Both the position numbers and the translations under genes were made by a program. A DNA stretch of 64,000 bases from Nitrospirales bacterium (GTDB taxonomy: Bacteria > Nitrospirota > Nitrospiria > Nitrospirales > UBA8639): contig JAJDBM010000050.1 of NCBI GenBank assembly GCA_029261355.1, positions 62,001 to 126,000 of the forward strand, written 5' to 3'. Below the pieces are notes generated by a model that was not told the DNA's origin, searched no databases, and saw nothing but the letters and a program-made list of their open reading frames with translations. Shown piece by piece: positions 42,890 through 51,097 of this stretch (within the stretch, counting starts at the first letter, position 1; each line of letters starts with the position of its first letter).

Positions 42890-43792
42890 GGGATGTAGAA
42901 GAGGAATTGGGTTGGGTAGGCTTGAGTCTATGTTCTCTAAGCTTGAGACATGTGCTTCTTTTTTCTTATGTAGATTCGAAAAGTCAAACAAATTGTGGTC
43001 AAGAAGGTGGTCAGGTAGGACATTTGAGAGTGATCCGAAGATTCGGCCTTTGCATCCGGGGAATCGCTCTTCCCATTCACTTAGCAGGGTTTTCACTTCC
43101 TGCCGTTTTAAGTTTTCTTGAGACCCGCATAAATCACATGGGATAAGGGGGAATTCGCGAAGTTCGGCATACCGTGCTAAGTCTTGTTCCTCTACATTCG
43201 CAAGTGGGCGAATGACGACATGTTGCCCATCATCTGAAACGAGTTTGGGCGGCATCGTTCTGAGTTTTCCACCAAACAACATATTTAAAAGGAGTGTCTC
43301 GATCAGATCATCCCGATGATGGCCTAAGGCAATCTTGGTTGCGCCTAATTCGGAGGCGACGCGATAGAGATGTCCTCGTCGAAGTCGTGAACAGAGGGAA
43401 CAGGTCGTCTTGCCTTCTGGGATAAGTTTTTTAACCACCGAATAGGTGTCGCGTTCTTCGATATGAAAAGGGATTCCACGATTGGTGAGGTAGTCAGGTA
43501 AGACATGAGCAGGGAACCCTGGTTGTTTTTGATCTAAATTCACGGCGACAATATCGAATTGAATCGGCGCGCGCGGTCGTATGGCCAGAAGAATATCCAG
43601 CAGTCCATAACTATCTTTCCCTCCAGAAAGACAGACCATCACCTTGTCGCCATCCTCGATCATGCTGTAGTCAGTAATGGCTTGGCCTACACGACGACTG
43701 AGGCGAGTTTGAAGCTTTTCCACTTCACCGGATAGCTTATCTGTGACGGTATTAGCTGAAGGCAAGTTAGCTTGTTGGTCGATTGAATTCAT
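42875..43792 (-). CDS. ttcA: tRNA 2-thiocytidine biosynthesis protein
   Basis: The protein has 305 residues. The PP-loop ATP pyrophosphatase motif [15 protein letters not shown] occurs near residue 54, followed by [13 protein letters not shown] (two cluster-binding Cys), [14 protein letters not shown] and [14 protein letters not shown] with another CxxC. This is the TtcA arrangement, an Fe-S enzyme that thiolates cytidine 32 of certain tRNAs. The C-terminus is slightly longer than usual. It overlaps the DUF2892 gene tail-to-tail by 15 bp. Downstream of its start lie the remains of nth on the same strand. Confidence 0.93.
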   Translation of the reverse strand: MNSIDQQANLPSANTVTDKLSGEVEKLQTRLSRRVGQAITDYSMIEDGDKVMVCLSGGKDSYGLLDILLAIRPRAPIQFDIVAVNLDQKQPGFPAHVLPDYLTNRGIPFHIEERDTYSVVKKLIPEGKTTCSLCSRLRRGHLYRVASELGATKIALGHHRDDLIETLLLNMLFGGKLRTMPPKLVSDDGQHVVIRPLANVEEQDLARYAELREFPLIPCDLCGSQENLKRQEVKTLLSEWEERFPGCKGRIFGSLSNVLPDHLLDHNLFDFSNLHKKKEAHVSSLENIDSSLPNPIPLLHPSTSR

Positions 43793-43883
43793 GGTTGCTG
43801 AACCCCCTTGTCCCGAGTGGTTCTGAGAAAGAGATAGACGTCTTTTTTGTTCAAAGTATTATGTTTTCGTGCGAGTCTTTTTC

Positions 43884-44334
43884 TTAGTTTTCAGATTTAG
43901 TGCTTCTTGGGTGGTGGGATAAGGACCATAGCTGGTTAATCGGATATTTTGTACTATGTGGTTTTCTGGTGAAGTAAATAGTTCGTCCATTTGTTTGCAG
44001 CAGATGGCAGATTTAAACCCGTTGTTTGTCTGGTACGATCGGATTGAGGTCATTTTCAATCTTGTCAGGGTCGGTTTCTGAGGTCAATCCCAATAGTTGT
44101 GAAATTCGACTAATATGTTGATCGACCCCAACCTTGTGGCGTTCGGTTTGTTTTAAACAAAGCTGCGGTGACTTGGTTTATTAATACATCTGTGCCGCAA
44201 GCATGAGGGCAATCAAGAGTTCAAAAGGATTGGTAAAGTTCAATGTGAGTGTTGTATCAGCATGGGTCTTATCGAGAACCTTGAGGACCGGTTGAATGCG
44301 ACGTTTTTTTCTTGACCTGTTTCTTAGGAGACAT
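43884..44334 (-). pseudogene. nth: Decayed endonuclease III gene
   Basis: ATG 44332-44334 is followed by frameshifted pieces that match endonuclease III in order: KKRRIQPVLKVLDK, LTLNFTNPFELLIALMLAAQ, a break, DVLINQVTAALFKTN, a deletion of about 60 residues that removes the helix-hairpin-helix, VGVDQHISRISQLLGLTSE with the catalytic-Asp segment VDxHI, DLNPIVPDKQR, a TAA, and LLQTNGRTIYFTRKP. All four C-terminal Fe-S cysteines have been replaced (Tyr, Ser, Tyr, Trp positions). It cannot make an active enzyme. The motif order is direct evidence; the assignment rests on endonuclease III motifs. Confidence 0.8.
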
Positions 44335-44573
44335 GAAGATGTCTTGGCTTTCATCGTGTTCTGGGGTAAATTGCCTAACTGTCTGTTCCATCGAGGCTAG
44401 CTTTCATTTCTGTGATGATTGAGATAGGGAAAAGAATAGTGATATAGAAAAGATGCCTTAGTAATCAATCGTCCAATTCCCATGCTGATTATATGATTAC
44501 AAGAAAACTGCCATTTTGATTTACCTCCTGCTCATCAATCTGTACTGAACGATTTTCGTATAATTCTTTTCAC
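44335..44573. other. Intergenic stretch between the nth remnant and the TauE/SafE gene
   Basis: AT-rich, no frame or hairpin of note. It probably contains the promoter of the permease gene, but the -10/-35 pair is not clear. Confidence 0.4.
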
Positions 44574-45362
44574 ATGATATCTCAAACAATCCTGGCTGTG
44601 CTTTCCGGTAGTGTCATTGGATTTTTGCTTGGAGCGACTGGTGGAGGCGGGTCACTCATTGCCATTCCATTATTAGTCTATGTTGTGGGTATTCCAGTTC
44701 AGCATGCGACTGCCATGTCGCTTGTTGTTGTCGGGTACTCTGCAGTATTTGGAGCATGGCAGCAAAGTCGACATGGAAAGGTGAAAGGCCTTCTTGCTCT
44801 GGTGTTTAGTAGTACCGGTGCGGTGGGTGCATGGTTAGGCGCGCAAGGCCATCGACTGGTGGCTGACGATGTCATCCTGTTGATGTTTGGATGTCTATTA
44901 GTGGCGATCAGCGGCTGGATCTTGCAACTGCACTTGTTAAGAACCAATCAATCTATCGACCTTGAATGCGCACAGCACTTTTCATGGAATTGTGCGGTAA
45001 AGGCGATGACGATTGGATTCGGCGTGGGATTACTCACCGGATTTTTTGGGATTGGTGGAGGATTTGTCATCGTGCCGGCCCTGATGTTCGTATTAGGGTT
45101 TCCTATGGGAATGGCCGTGGGAACGTCATTTTTGATTATTGCCTTAACGTCGGTTGGTGGGATTGTCGGACATCTCGATCTGAATCATATCGATATTCAA
45201 TTAACCTGCATTGTTATTCTTGGGAGCCTACTGGGAATGATTGTTGGTGCACATGTGGCCAAAAAGATGAAAGAGAGAACGCTCCAACAATCGTTTGCCA
45301 TCCTCGTTGGTCTTACTGGATTCTTTATGATTATTGATAACGGTCTTCGTCTCTTCAGATAG
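44574..45362 (+). CDS. TauE/SafE family permease (sulfite exporter type)
   Basis: The protein has 262 residues with eight predicted membrane segments in two related halves. Half 1 starts VIGFLLGATGGGGSLIAIPLLV and half 2 FGVGLLTGFFGIGGGFVIVPAL, the repeated glycine-rich TSUP signature, followed by GTSFLIIALTSVGGIVGH. TSUP proteins export sulfite or sulfoacetate or move organic acids in the inner membrane. There is no adjacent sulfur enzyme here. No Shine-Dalgarno is seen. Confidence 0.9.
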   Translation: MISQTILAVLSGSVIGFLLGATGGGGSLIAIPLLVYVVGIPVQHATAMSLVVVGYSAVFGAWQQSRHGKVKGLLALVFSSTGAVGAWLGAQGHRLVADDVILLMFGCLLVAISGWILQLHLLRTNQSIDLECAQHFSWNCAVKAMTIGFGVGLLTGFFGIGGGFVIVPALMFVLGFPMGMAVGTSFLIIALTSVGGIVGHLDLNHIDIQLTCIVILGSLLGMIVGAHVAKKMKERTLQQSFAILVGLTGFFMIIDNGLRLFR

Positions 45363-45422
45363 AACAATTCCTACCTAGACAATCTTGTATTTTTAGATTG
45401 GCTGAGTGATTGGCTCGTGGAC

Positions 45423-46484
45423 TTATGTTGGAGGCGCTTGTTTCAGTAAGAGCAAGGTGTCGCCTTTTTCTAGATACTCGTTTTCTTTAAATTCCCATGG
45501 AGAAAACGTACTACCATGTCGAAAGACACACAAAAGGACATCAGGCTTGAAGTCAGCTGCTGTTTTTCCGATATCCTCATCACGAACGGCCTCTTCGACG
45601 AGATTCACTTTCCCGCCCGCGGTCAATAGATCTTCCATATATTGAGCCATATGGCGCTGATTAACGGCCGCTGCTAGTAAGTATCCTCCGTAGGTCGCAG
45701 GTGAAATAATAAGTTGTGCCCCACCCTGGCGGAAAATTTTGACGTTTTCTTCTTCTTTTGCACTGATGATCACTCGACAGCTCGGATTTAAATGTCGAAC
45801 AGTAAGGAGAATGAGCGCATTCGTATCATCGCGTCCTGCACAGATGATGACTGACTTGGCGGTATTGATGAGGGCAGTTTCTTGAAGGAGCTCTTCTTGT
45901 GTCGCGTCTCCCCTCAGAGCAATTACGCCGAGTTCGACAGCAGCTCGAACCCGTTCATCCATTGGGTCGATGACCAGGATGTCATTGGCTGCAGTTCCTT
46001 TCGCGAGGAGCTCTTTGACTGCGGCGTTCCCCGTATGCCCATATCCGCAAACAATAATGTGTTGATCGAGGCTTGTGTGTAATTTTGCCATGCGAAAACC
46101 CTCAGTAAATTGTCGAAGTGCGAGTTGATAGGCGGTGCCGAGAAAGAGAATCCAAATGAAAATTCGCACTGGAGTAATCACCAGTGCATCAATAAGACGA
46201 GCGCGAGAACTGACTGGGACGATGTCACCATACCCAACCGTCGTAATGGTGACCATCGTGAAGTAGACCACATCTGTGAAGGATACATCGCCGTCAGCCT
46301 GATCTTTGAGTCCTTCTCGGTCTAGCCATAAAATGCCAAGCAGTGACAGTAACAGAATGGTTACCAGCAGCATTCGAATCATCAAGTTCCGTCGGGGATT
46401 CAAATCTTCTGGCATGAAGACGACTCGTCGCCAAGACATAGTCGAGGGCTCAGCTAATCGTGTTTGAAGGCGTTCTTGTGACAT
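45423..46484 (-). CDS. Potassium channel with TrkA-type RCK domains
   Basis: The protein has 353 residues. Two transmembrane helices (about 32-50 and 92-112) flank the pore loop with the selectivity filter TITTVGYGDIVP. A cytoplasmic RCK/TrkA-N Rossmann domain follows, with IIVCGYGHTGNAAVKELL and ILVIDPMDERV. The C-terminal TrkA-C-like domain ends with GDTLLLLK. The whole is a MthK/Kch-like 2TM channel gated by nucleotide, calcium or other ligand. It starts 42 bp after the SLC13-type transporter, so the two likely form one unit and share an ion-homeostasis role. Confidence 0.92.
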   Translation of the reverse strand: MSQERLQTRLAEPSTMSWRRVVFMPEDLNPRRNLMIRMLLVTILLLSLLGILWLDREGLKDQADGDVSFTDVVYFTMVTITTVGYGDIVPVSSRARLIDALVITPVRIFIWILFLGTAYQLALRQFTEGFRMAKLHTSLDQHIIVCGYGHTGNAAVKELLAKGTAANDILVIDPMDERVRAAVELGVIALRGDATQEELLQETALINTAKSVIICAGRDDTNALILLTVRHLNPSCRVIISAKEEENVKIFRQGGAQLIISPATYGGYLLAAAVNQRHMAQYMEDLLTAGGKVNLVEEAVRDEDIGKTAADFKPDVLLCVFRHGSTFSPWEFKENEYLEKGDTLLLLKQAPPT

Positions 46485-46526
46485 TATTTGCGTGTCTTCA
46501 TGGCTCGATATTGATGGTACAGAAGT

Positions 46527-48332
46527 TTAGAGTGGCCATGTCCACATGAGGGTTGGGATGGCCACGGCGACAATGAGTATTTCCAGTGGCAGACCCATTC
46601 TCCAATAGTCGCCAAATTTATACCCACCTGGTCCCATGACGAGGAGATTATTCTGGTGTCCGATTGGTGTGAGAAAGGCACAGGATGCCCCGATGGCCAC
46701 GGCCATGAGAAAGGGATCTGGGTTCACTCCCAATTCTTGGGCGAGTGCCCATGCGAGTGGTGCCATGACGACTGCCGTGGCTGCGTTATTCATAATGTCG
46801 GACAATGTCATGGTCAGAACCATAATCAATGTGAGGATCGCGACAGGAGGAAATCCGGTGGTGATGCTTACGAGCGCTTCGGCCACGACGGTTGTCGCAC
46901 CACTAATTTCTAAGGCATTCCCGATAGGAATCATTGCCCCTATTAAGACGATAACTGGCCAGTCCACAGATTCATAGATATCTCGTGGCGGGACCATATT
47001 CATCATGACCATAATGACTGCAGCCAACAGTAATGCAATCGGAAGGGCTAAGAATCCAAATGTGGCGCAGGCAATAGCGATTCCAAAAATACCTGCTGAC
47101 AGCCACGCTTGAGACTTTCCTCCTATTTGAATGCCACGCTGAGCGAGTGGAAGACAGCCTAGAGCGGAAATCACTTCGACAACTTGTTCTTTCTCTCCCT
47201 GTAATAACAGAACATCCCCTGCTCGAAATCGAAAGGCTTTCAACCTTCCTCGATAGGGTTTTCCTTGTCGCGAAACGGCCAGCAGCATGGTGCCAAATCG
47301 TGAGCGAAGTTGGAGGGTATCGGCTAATCGTCCAATCAACCATGATCGGTTGGGAGGGATGACGGCCTCCATCAGGATCTGATCTTTTGGGATAACTCGT
47401 TTGGTCTCTGTACTTTCTGGATCTTCTTCTTTCGGTTGTGTGCCGGTGAGTTCAAGCTTGAGACTTTCGACGAATTTCTTAATGCCCTTTGGCCCAGCTT
47501 CAATGACGAGAATATCACCGACTTGAATACCTTCACGCCACACGGCTCCTCGAATTGATTGATCTCCTCTGATCAAGCCGATGATGAGGGCTTCAGAGTC
47601 TTCTGTAATTTTTTCAATTTCTGTTAATGATTGTCCGATGGCTTTTGAGTTTTCAGTCACTCGAACTTCCGTGATGTAATCTTCTATTTGAAACAGTTCC
47701 TTGGCCGCACTTTGTTTTCGTCTCGCAGCGGGAATGAGGTGCCACCCAATGAGCGTGACGAAAAGCAATCCAAGAAGCGCGACTATGGCCCCAACAGGGG
47801 CGAAATCAAACATGGTAAATGCTGCCCCTCCTATGTCTTGGCGATAGGAGGCCACAATGATATTAGGTGGTGTTCCGATCAACGTGACCATCCCTCCCAA
47901 AATGGTGCCAAATGCGAGAGGCATGAGCACTATTGCGGGTGAACGTTTGGCTTCTTCTGAGGTTTGAATCGCGACAGGCATGAGGAGGGCCAGGGCTCCC
48001 ACGTTGTTCATCACTGTGGATAGCATGGCTCCGACACTAGCTAAGACAGCTATGTGAAGTGAGGGAGAGTGAATCGAGAGTTTGACGTAGTTGGTGACAA
48101 AGTCCACCGCTCCAGTATTACTCAAGGCGCGGCTGATAATGAGCACGGCTGCCACGGTGATGGTTGCGGGGTGTCCAAATCCTTGGAATGCATCATTTGG
48201 TGACACCACACCTGTTATCGCTCCTGTGACAAGGATGCCAACCGCGACGACATCGTAACGCCATCGTTCCCAGATAAAGAGTATGAACACACTTCCAAGG
48301 AGTCCTAACAGGATGATCTGGTCAGACGTCAT
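46527..48332 (-). CDS. SLC13/DASS-type transporter with internal RCK_C domains
   Basis: The protein has 601 residues. The N-terminal hydrophobic half (about 1-195) contains FQGFGHPATITVAAVLIISRA and MLSTVMNNVGALALLMPVA. Two TrkA_C-like domains (about 210-300 and 315-400, the first with GDILVIEAG and the second with GDVLLLQGEKEQVVEV) interrupt it, then a second hydrophobic half ends LTPIGHQNNLLVMGPGGYK. This is the YfbS/SLC13 permease arrangement, a putative anion or dicarboxylate transporter regulated by RCK_C. It lies upstream of a potassium channel, fitting ion or osmotic control. Substrate unknown. Confidence 0.9.
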   Translation of the reverse strand: MTSDQIILLGLLGSVFILFIWERWRYDVVAVGILVTGAITGVVSPNDAFQGFGHPATITVAAVLIISRALSNTGAVDFVTNYVKLSIHSPSLHIAVLASVGAMLSTVMNNVGALALLMPVAIQTSEEAKRSPAIVLMPLAFGTILGGMVTLIGTPPNIIVASYRQDIGGAAFTMFDFAPVGAIVALLGLLFVTLIGWHLIPAARRKQSAAKELFQIEDYITEVRVTENSKAIGQSLTEIEKITEDSEALIIGLIRGDQSIRGAVWREGIQVGDILVIEAGPKGIKKFVESLKLELTGTQPKEEDPESTETKRVIPKDQILMEAVIPPNRSWLIGRLADTLQLRSRFGTMLLAVSRQGKPYRGRLKAFRFRAGDVLLLQGEKEQVVEVISALGCLPLAQRGIQIGGKSQAWLSAGIFGIAIACATFGFLALPIALLLAAVIMVMMNMVPPRDIYESVDWPVIVLIGAMIPIGNALEISGATTVVAEALVSITTGFPPVAILTLIMVLTMTLSDIMNNAATAVVMAPLAWALAQELGVNPDPFLMAVAIGASCAFLTPIGHQNNLLVMGPGGYKFGDYWRMGLPLEILIVAVAIPTLMWTWPL

Positions 48333-48675
48333 AGTTGTATCTTTGTTTGCTTCTTATTTTGATCGGGTCGCTGTTTAACTGAGCCCATACCAAGCGGGTA
48401 CTCGACTAATGGAAGGAAGGGGATTTTATGAGCTTGCCTATTCAGAGGGAGTGTAAGATGTCTGAGTCGTGGCAGCAACTATTTAGCAGAAAAAATATTA
48501 ATAGGATAATGCGAGTGAACGAGTGCCTCGCCCCTATATATGAAGAGCCCCAAGGTACAAGCTCTGGGGTATCCAGGAGATATAGGCAGAACAGAGGGGA
48601 CCCTACTCGAATCGGTAGGGCAGTATCAGAGGTCTTTCTTCATTCCAAGAGAGACCCTCTGAATGTTCTGATTGT
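48333..48675. other. Structured leader region with several inverted repeats
   Basis: The region lies between the zinc-ribbon gene at 48676 and the transporter on the minus strand. CCTATAT/ATATAGG arms enclose a hairpin built from CCCCA and TGGGG (alternative AGAGC/GCTCT pairing) at about 48533-48590. CCCTAC/GTAGGG pairs at 48601-48620. A near-perfect arm pair CAGAGGTCTTTCTT/AAGAGAGACCCTCTG spans 48627-48662. No T run follows any of them. They may be a regulatory leader or a processed RNA. Confidence 0.45.
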
Positions 48676-48900
48676 TTATGCGGACAATCGAGCTACTGGT
48701 GTTCGTGGTGCTCTACGTAACCGTTTACGAAATGGAAGCACTTCTGCCTTAAATCCAGATCGGTGTCGATTAATGGTTGCGTCAACAAGATTGCCACACA
48801 TGACACACCTAAGGGCTTTAATCCACAACTCCCCTGGAGCTCCCTTAATGTCCAGACAATTGTCAATCACCATGAGTCCACTACATCGAGTACAATTCAT
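48676..48900 (-). CDS. Small zinc-ribbon protein, paralog of 10623
   Basis: The protein has 74 residues. It starts MNCTRCSGLMVIDNC and has RCVMCGNLVDATI, giving CxxC-x(n)-CxxC like the protein at 10623 in the rhodanese operon; both share the G-L-M and V-D positions. The C-terminal third is basic. A perfect AAGGAGGTG ribosome-binding site lies 5 nt upstream on the minus strand, so the plus-strand frame covering this region is a shadow. A -24/-12 element lies at 48970-48986 in the same orientation. The function is unknown but the repeated sigma-54 link suggests a stress or redox small protein. Confidence 0.8.
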   Translation of the reverse strand: MNCTRCSGLMVIDNCLDIKGAPGELWIKALRCVMCGNLVDATINRHRSGFKAEVLPFRKRLRRAPRTPVARLSA

Positions 48901-49308
48901 TTAGCACCTCCTTAAGTGAAAGCTTCCTGCTTACTTAAGCACTGACTGCATCCATGGAATGGTTGCTAATGCATCAGCCATGCCAATTACTTAACGGAAC
49001 GAGAATTATTTAATTGTCGCGAACGAAACACACGTACTTTTAGAGATTAGAAAGACGGTATGAGTCAAAAAAGGCAGGATAAATGTAGGAATGAAGATGC
49101 GTGTAACGACCCCTAGATTCAGCACATCAGCTACAGAAAATTGTAGGAATAAAGAAAAACTACGCTGTATATTCTTTGAGGAACGAAGAAAATATATATA
49201 ATTTATATGTTACAGAATGATCATGAAGGATTAGAATAAAATAGTCAAGAAAAACAAAACGTATGAGGTGATTTTTGTCATAGTGTTGAGGTGATTGACA
49301 GAGAGATA
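48901..49308. other. Intergenic stretch, AT-rich, with one sigma-54 element
   Basis: Apart from the listed -24/-12 promoter, no genes or hairpins were found. The remainder is A/T-rich and may contain upstream activating sites. CGTTCCGTTAAG on the minus strand (near 48991) resembles part of the GTTAAC-type motif. Confidence 0.4.
48970..48986 (-). promoter_or_regulatory. Sigma-54 (-24/-12) promoter for zinc-ribbon paralog
   Basis: On the minus strand the sequence TTGGCATGGCTGATGCA has GG and GC exactly 10 nt apart (CC at 48983-48984, GC complement at 48971-48972). It matches TTGGCA and TGCA well. The expected transcript starts about 60 nt before the gene at 48900. Confidence 0.65.
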
Positions 49309-50340
49309 TTAAGAGAGGTGTAGGCCTAGCCCATCAGGTAGGCCCTTGGTTTTAAAAACTTGAATATCGAACGTACTTCCAAGATCTGTTAATTTGGTCA
49401 ATTGTTCAATGTCTGTTTGAGCCTGTTGAGAATCATCTATCTGCGTGAGATATTTTTCAATACCTATATTGTAAAGCCAGGGTCCTTGTTGAATGCTACC
49501 AACTGGTATGAATCCTGATTCTTGGGCAGCTGTTTTCAATGCCGAAAAGTCCACGTCTGCCGTGAGATCTTGTTCTCCGACAGAATCAAAGGGGTCGAAT
49601 GTTTGTCGTTGTGACTGAAATGACCTCAACGTTCCATTGCGTTGCGTGTAGGAATACAAGTTTGCCGCTTCGTCTCCATAATCAATAAATATGAGATATC
49701 CTTTCGAGACAACGCTCTGAATTTTTTTCAGAAAATCATGAAACTCAAGACATATCTCTGCAATCTGTCCTCGACCAAGGTAGATTTTTTCATCATGTAA
49801 GCGTTTGGCTAGTCGTGATGTGGAGAGAGCTCCAGGTATTTCAGTAAATTCTTCATGTGTATCTAACCCGACATACATTTCCATTAATTGTCCAGAGCCA
49901 TCGCTCATGACACGATGAACTGGAAATGCATCTAAGACCTCATTCCCTAAAACGAATGTTGGCCCAGGGGGAAGCATTTTTATGTCATCTGTTGTTGTGA
50001 GGCCCTTTTTTTTCTGTTGCTCGCGAAGCCTAGGACTTGTCTCAATGATGATATATTCAAGAGAGGAAGGTGAGAATTTGGTAATATATGCTCCGAGCTC
50101 TCCTGTTCCCCCACCAAACTCAATGACTCGGAGCGGCTCACCGACCAACCTTTCTGCTTGTTGAATAGCCAGTGTTACAGCAAAGGCGAAGGCCGGGAAC
50201 ATCGCATTCGTGTTAAATGCCCCGTCTTGAGAGCCGATGGCTGGACCTTTTGTATAGAATCCATGGTGCGGATCATAGAGGGCAGAGGCCATAAATTCAT
50301 GAAACGTCAGCGGTCCATTCTCGTGAATTCTGGCTTTCAA
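49309..50340 (-). CDS. MidA/NDUFAF7-type SAM-dependent methyltransferase
   Basis: The protein has 343 residues. The N-terminus ENGPLTFHEFMASALYDPHHGFY and SAM-binding motif RVIEFGGGTGELGAYI match the DUF185 (Methyltransf_28) family, as do YIIIETSPRLREQQ and GNEVLDAFPVHRV. In eukaryotes the relative methylates complex I; in bacteria the role is unclear. The listed start is TTG at 50340; the frame is open further upstream with no better start, so the first residues are uncertain. No clear partner gene is adjacent. Confidence 0.88.
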   Translation of the reverse strand: MKARIHENGPLTFHEFMASALYDPHHGFYTKGPAIGSQDGAFNTNAMFPAFAFAVTLAIQQAERLVGEPLRVIEFGGGTGELGAYITKFSPSSLEYIIIETSPRLREQQKKKGLTTTDDIKMLPPGPTFVLGNEVLDAFPVHRVMSDGSGQLMEMYVGLDTHEEFTEIPGALSTSRLAKRLHDEKIYLGRGQIAEICLEFHDFLKKIQSVVSKGYLIFIDYGDEAANLYSYTQRNGTLRSFQSQRQTFDPFDSVGEQDLTADVDFSALKTAAQESGFIPVGSIQQGPWLYNIGIEKYLTQIDDSQQAQTDIEQLTKLTDLGSTFDIQVFKTKGLPDGLGLHLS

Positions 50341-50547
50341 CTGATTGCTGAGTATCGTAGGCTGTCGAAAGTGATGAACTAGTCCTGCCTCCCATGACTG
50401 GTCTCGTATTGATTGACCGCCACATGCCTTGTTTCTAGTTATGCAATTCTTAAAATATTATGGGGCAAGTCTCTCGTTACTCTTGTGTCATAATTTCTTC
50501 GGTGGTTAGTTAGGTGCCAAATTCTTGGCGATCTGAACATGTAATAG

Positions 50548-50592
50548 TAAAAAAAAAGGAAGAACTCCTCATATTGAGGAAGTCCTTCCTTC
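50548..50592 (-). terminator. Rho-independent terminator
   Basis: GGAAGAACTCCTC (50558-50570) pairs with GAGGAAGTCCTTCC (50576-50589) with one bulge, and on the minus strand the stem is followed by a run of T (complement of 50549-50557). It ends the secreted small protein gene. Confidence 0.85.
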
Positions 50593-50624
50593 TAAAGCTT
50601 TGTCTGGGTTGAAAAAGTATTTTG

Positions 50625-50969
50625 TTACTTAATCACTGTTGACGTTGCACCGCCCGGGTTGATTTTGACTTTGTTCAATGGTCCTTCAACTTCAGGCAAT
50701 CGACCAGCACCCATTGATTTTTTGACACGCATTCGGTTTGGGTCCGAAACGTCATTCATTGCTGCAGAATCATGGGACATGGTTGAAGCACTGAGGTTAC
50801 TCGTGTTCGTTTGTCCCTGGTCATTGGCTGTTGCTTGTCCAGTGGCTGGGGATTTCCCCTTGGCTGGATAGCCGGGATGATTAGGAAGCAATGCAGGGTT
50901 GGCGCATGCCAGAGAAACTGCAAGTAATGAAGCTCCCATCGTTCCAAGAATAATTCCGATCGCTTTCAT
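50625..50969 (-). CDS. Small secreted protein of unknown function
   Basis: The protein has 114 residues. Signal peptide residues 1-24 (LACANPALL). The mature part is polar and low in complexity, rich in Pro, Gly, Asn, Ser and Met (HPGYPAKGKSPAT, then SMGAGRLPEVEGPLNKV), probably disordered. It has no cysteines after the signal peptide. AGGAGC precedes the ATG. Expression is supported by the ribosome-binding site and the well-formed terminator at 50548-50592. No family is recognised. Confidence 0.75.
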   Translation of the reverse strand: MKAIGIILGTMGASLLAVSLACANPALLPNHPGYPAKGKSPATGQATANDQGQTNTSNLSASTMSHDSAAMNDVSDPNRMRVKKSMGAGRLPEVEGPLNKVKINPGGATSTVIK

Positions 50970-51097
50970 AAGTCCGCTCCTTTGTTATGTACAGGTTAAC
51001 AAATGGAAAAAACCTTATTAGAATATGCTCAATAAGCTTTAAGGAAAGGAATCATATTCCTAACCCTATGGTGCTGTCAAGCTAAGAATATTAACTG

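Noticed and set aside
43859-44059. Minus-strand frame of 66 codons next to ttcA
   Set aside because: It is a wrong-frame reading of the nth remnant; the homologous frame there is shifted.
48428-48904. Plus-strand frame of 158 codons over the zinc-ribbon gene
   Set aside because: The minus-strand gene has a perfect ribosome-binding site and recognisable zinc-ribbon motifs; the plus frame has neither and also runs through the hairpin region.
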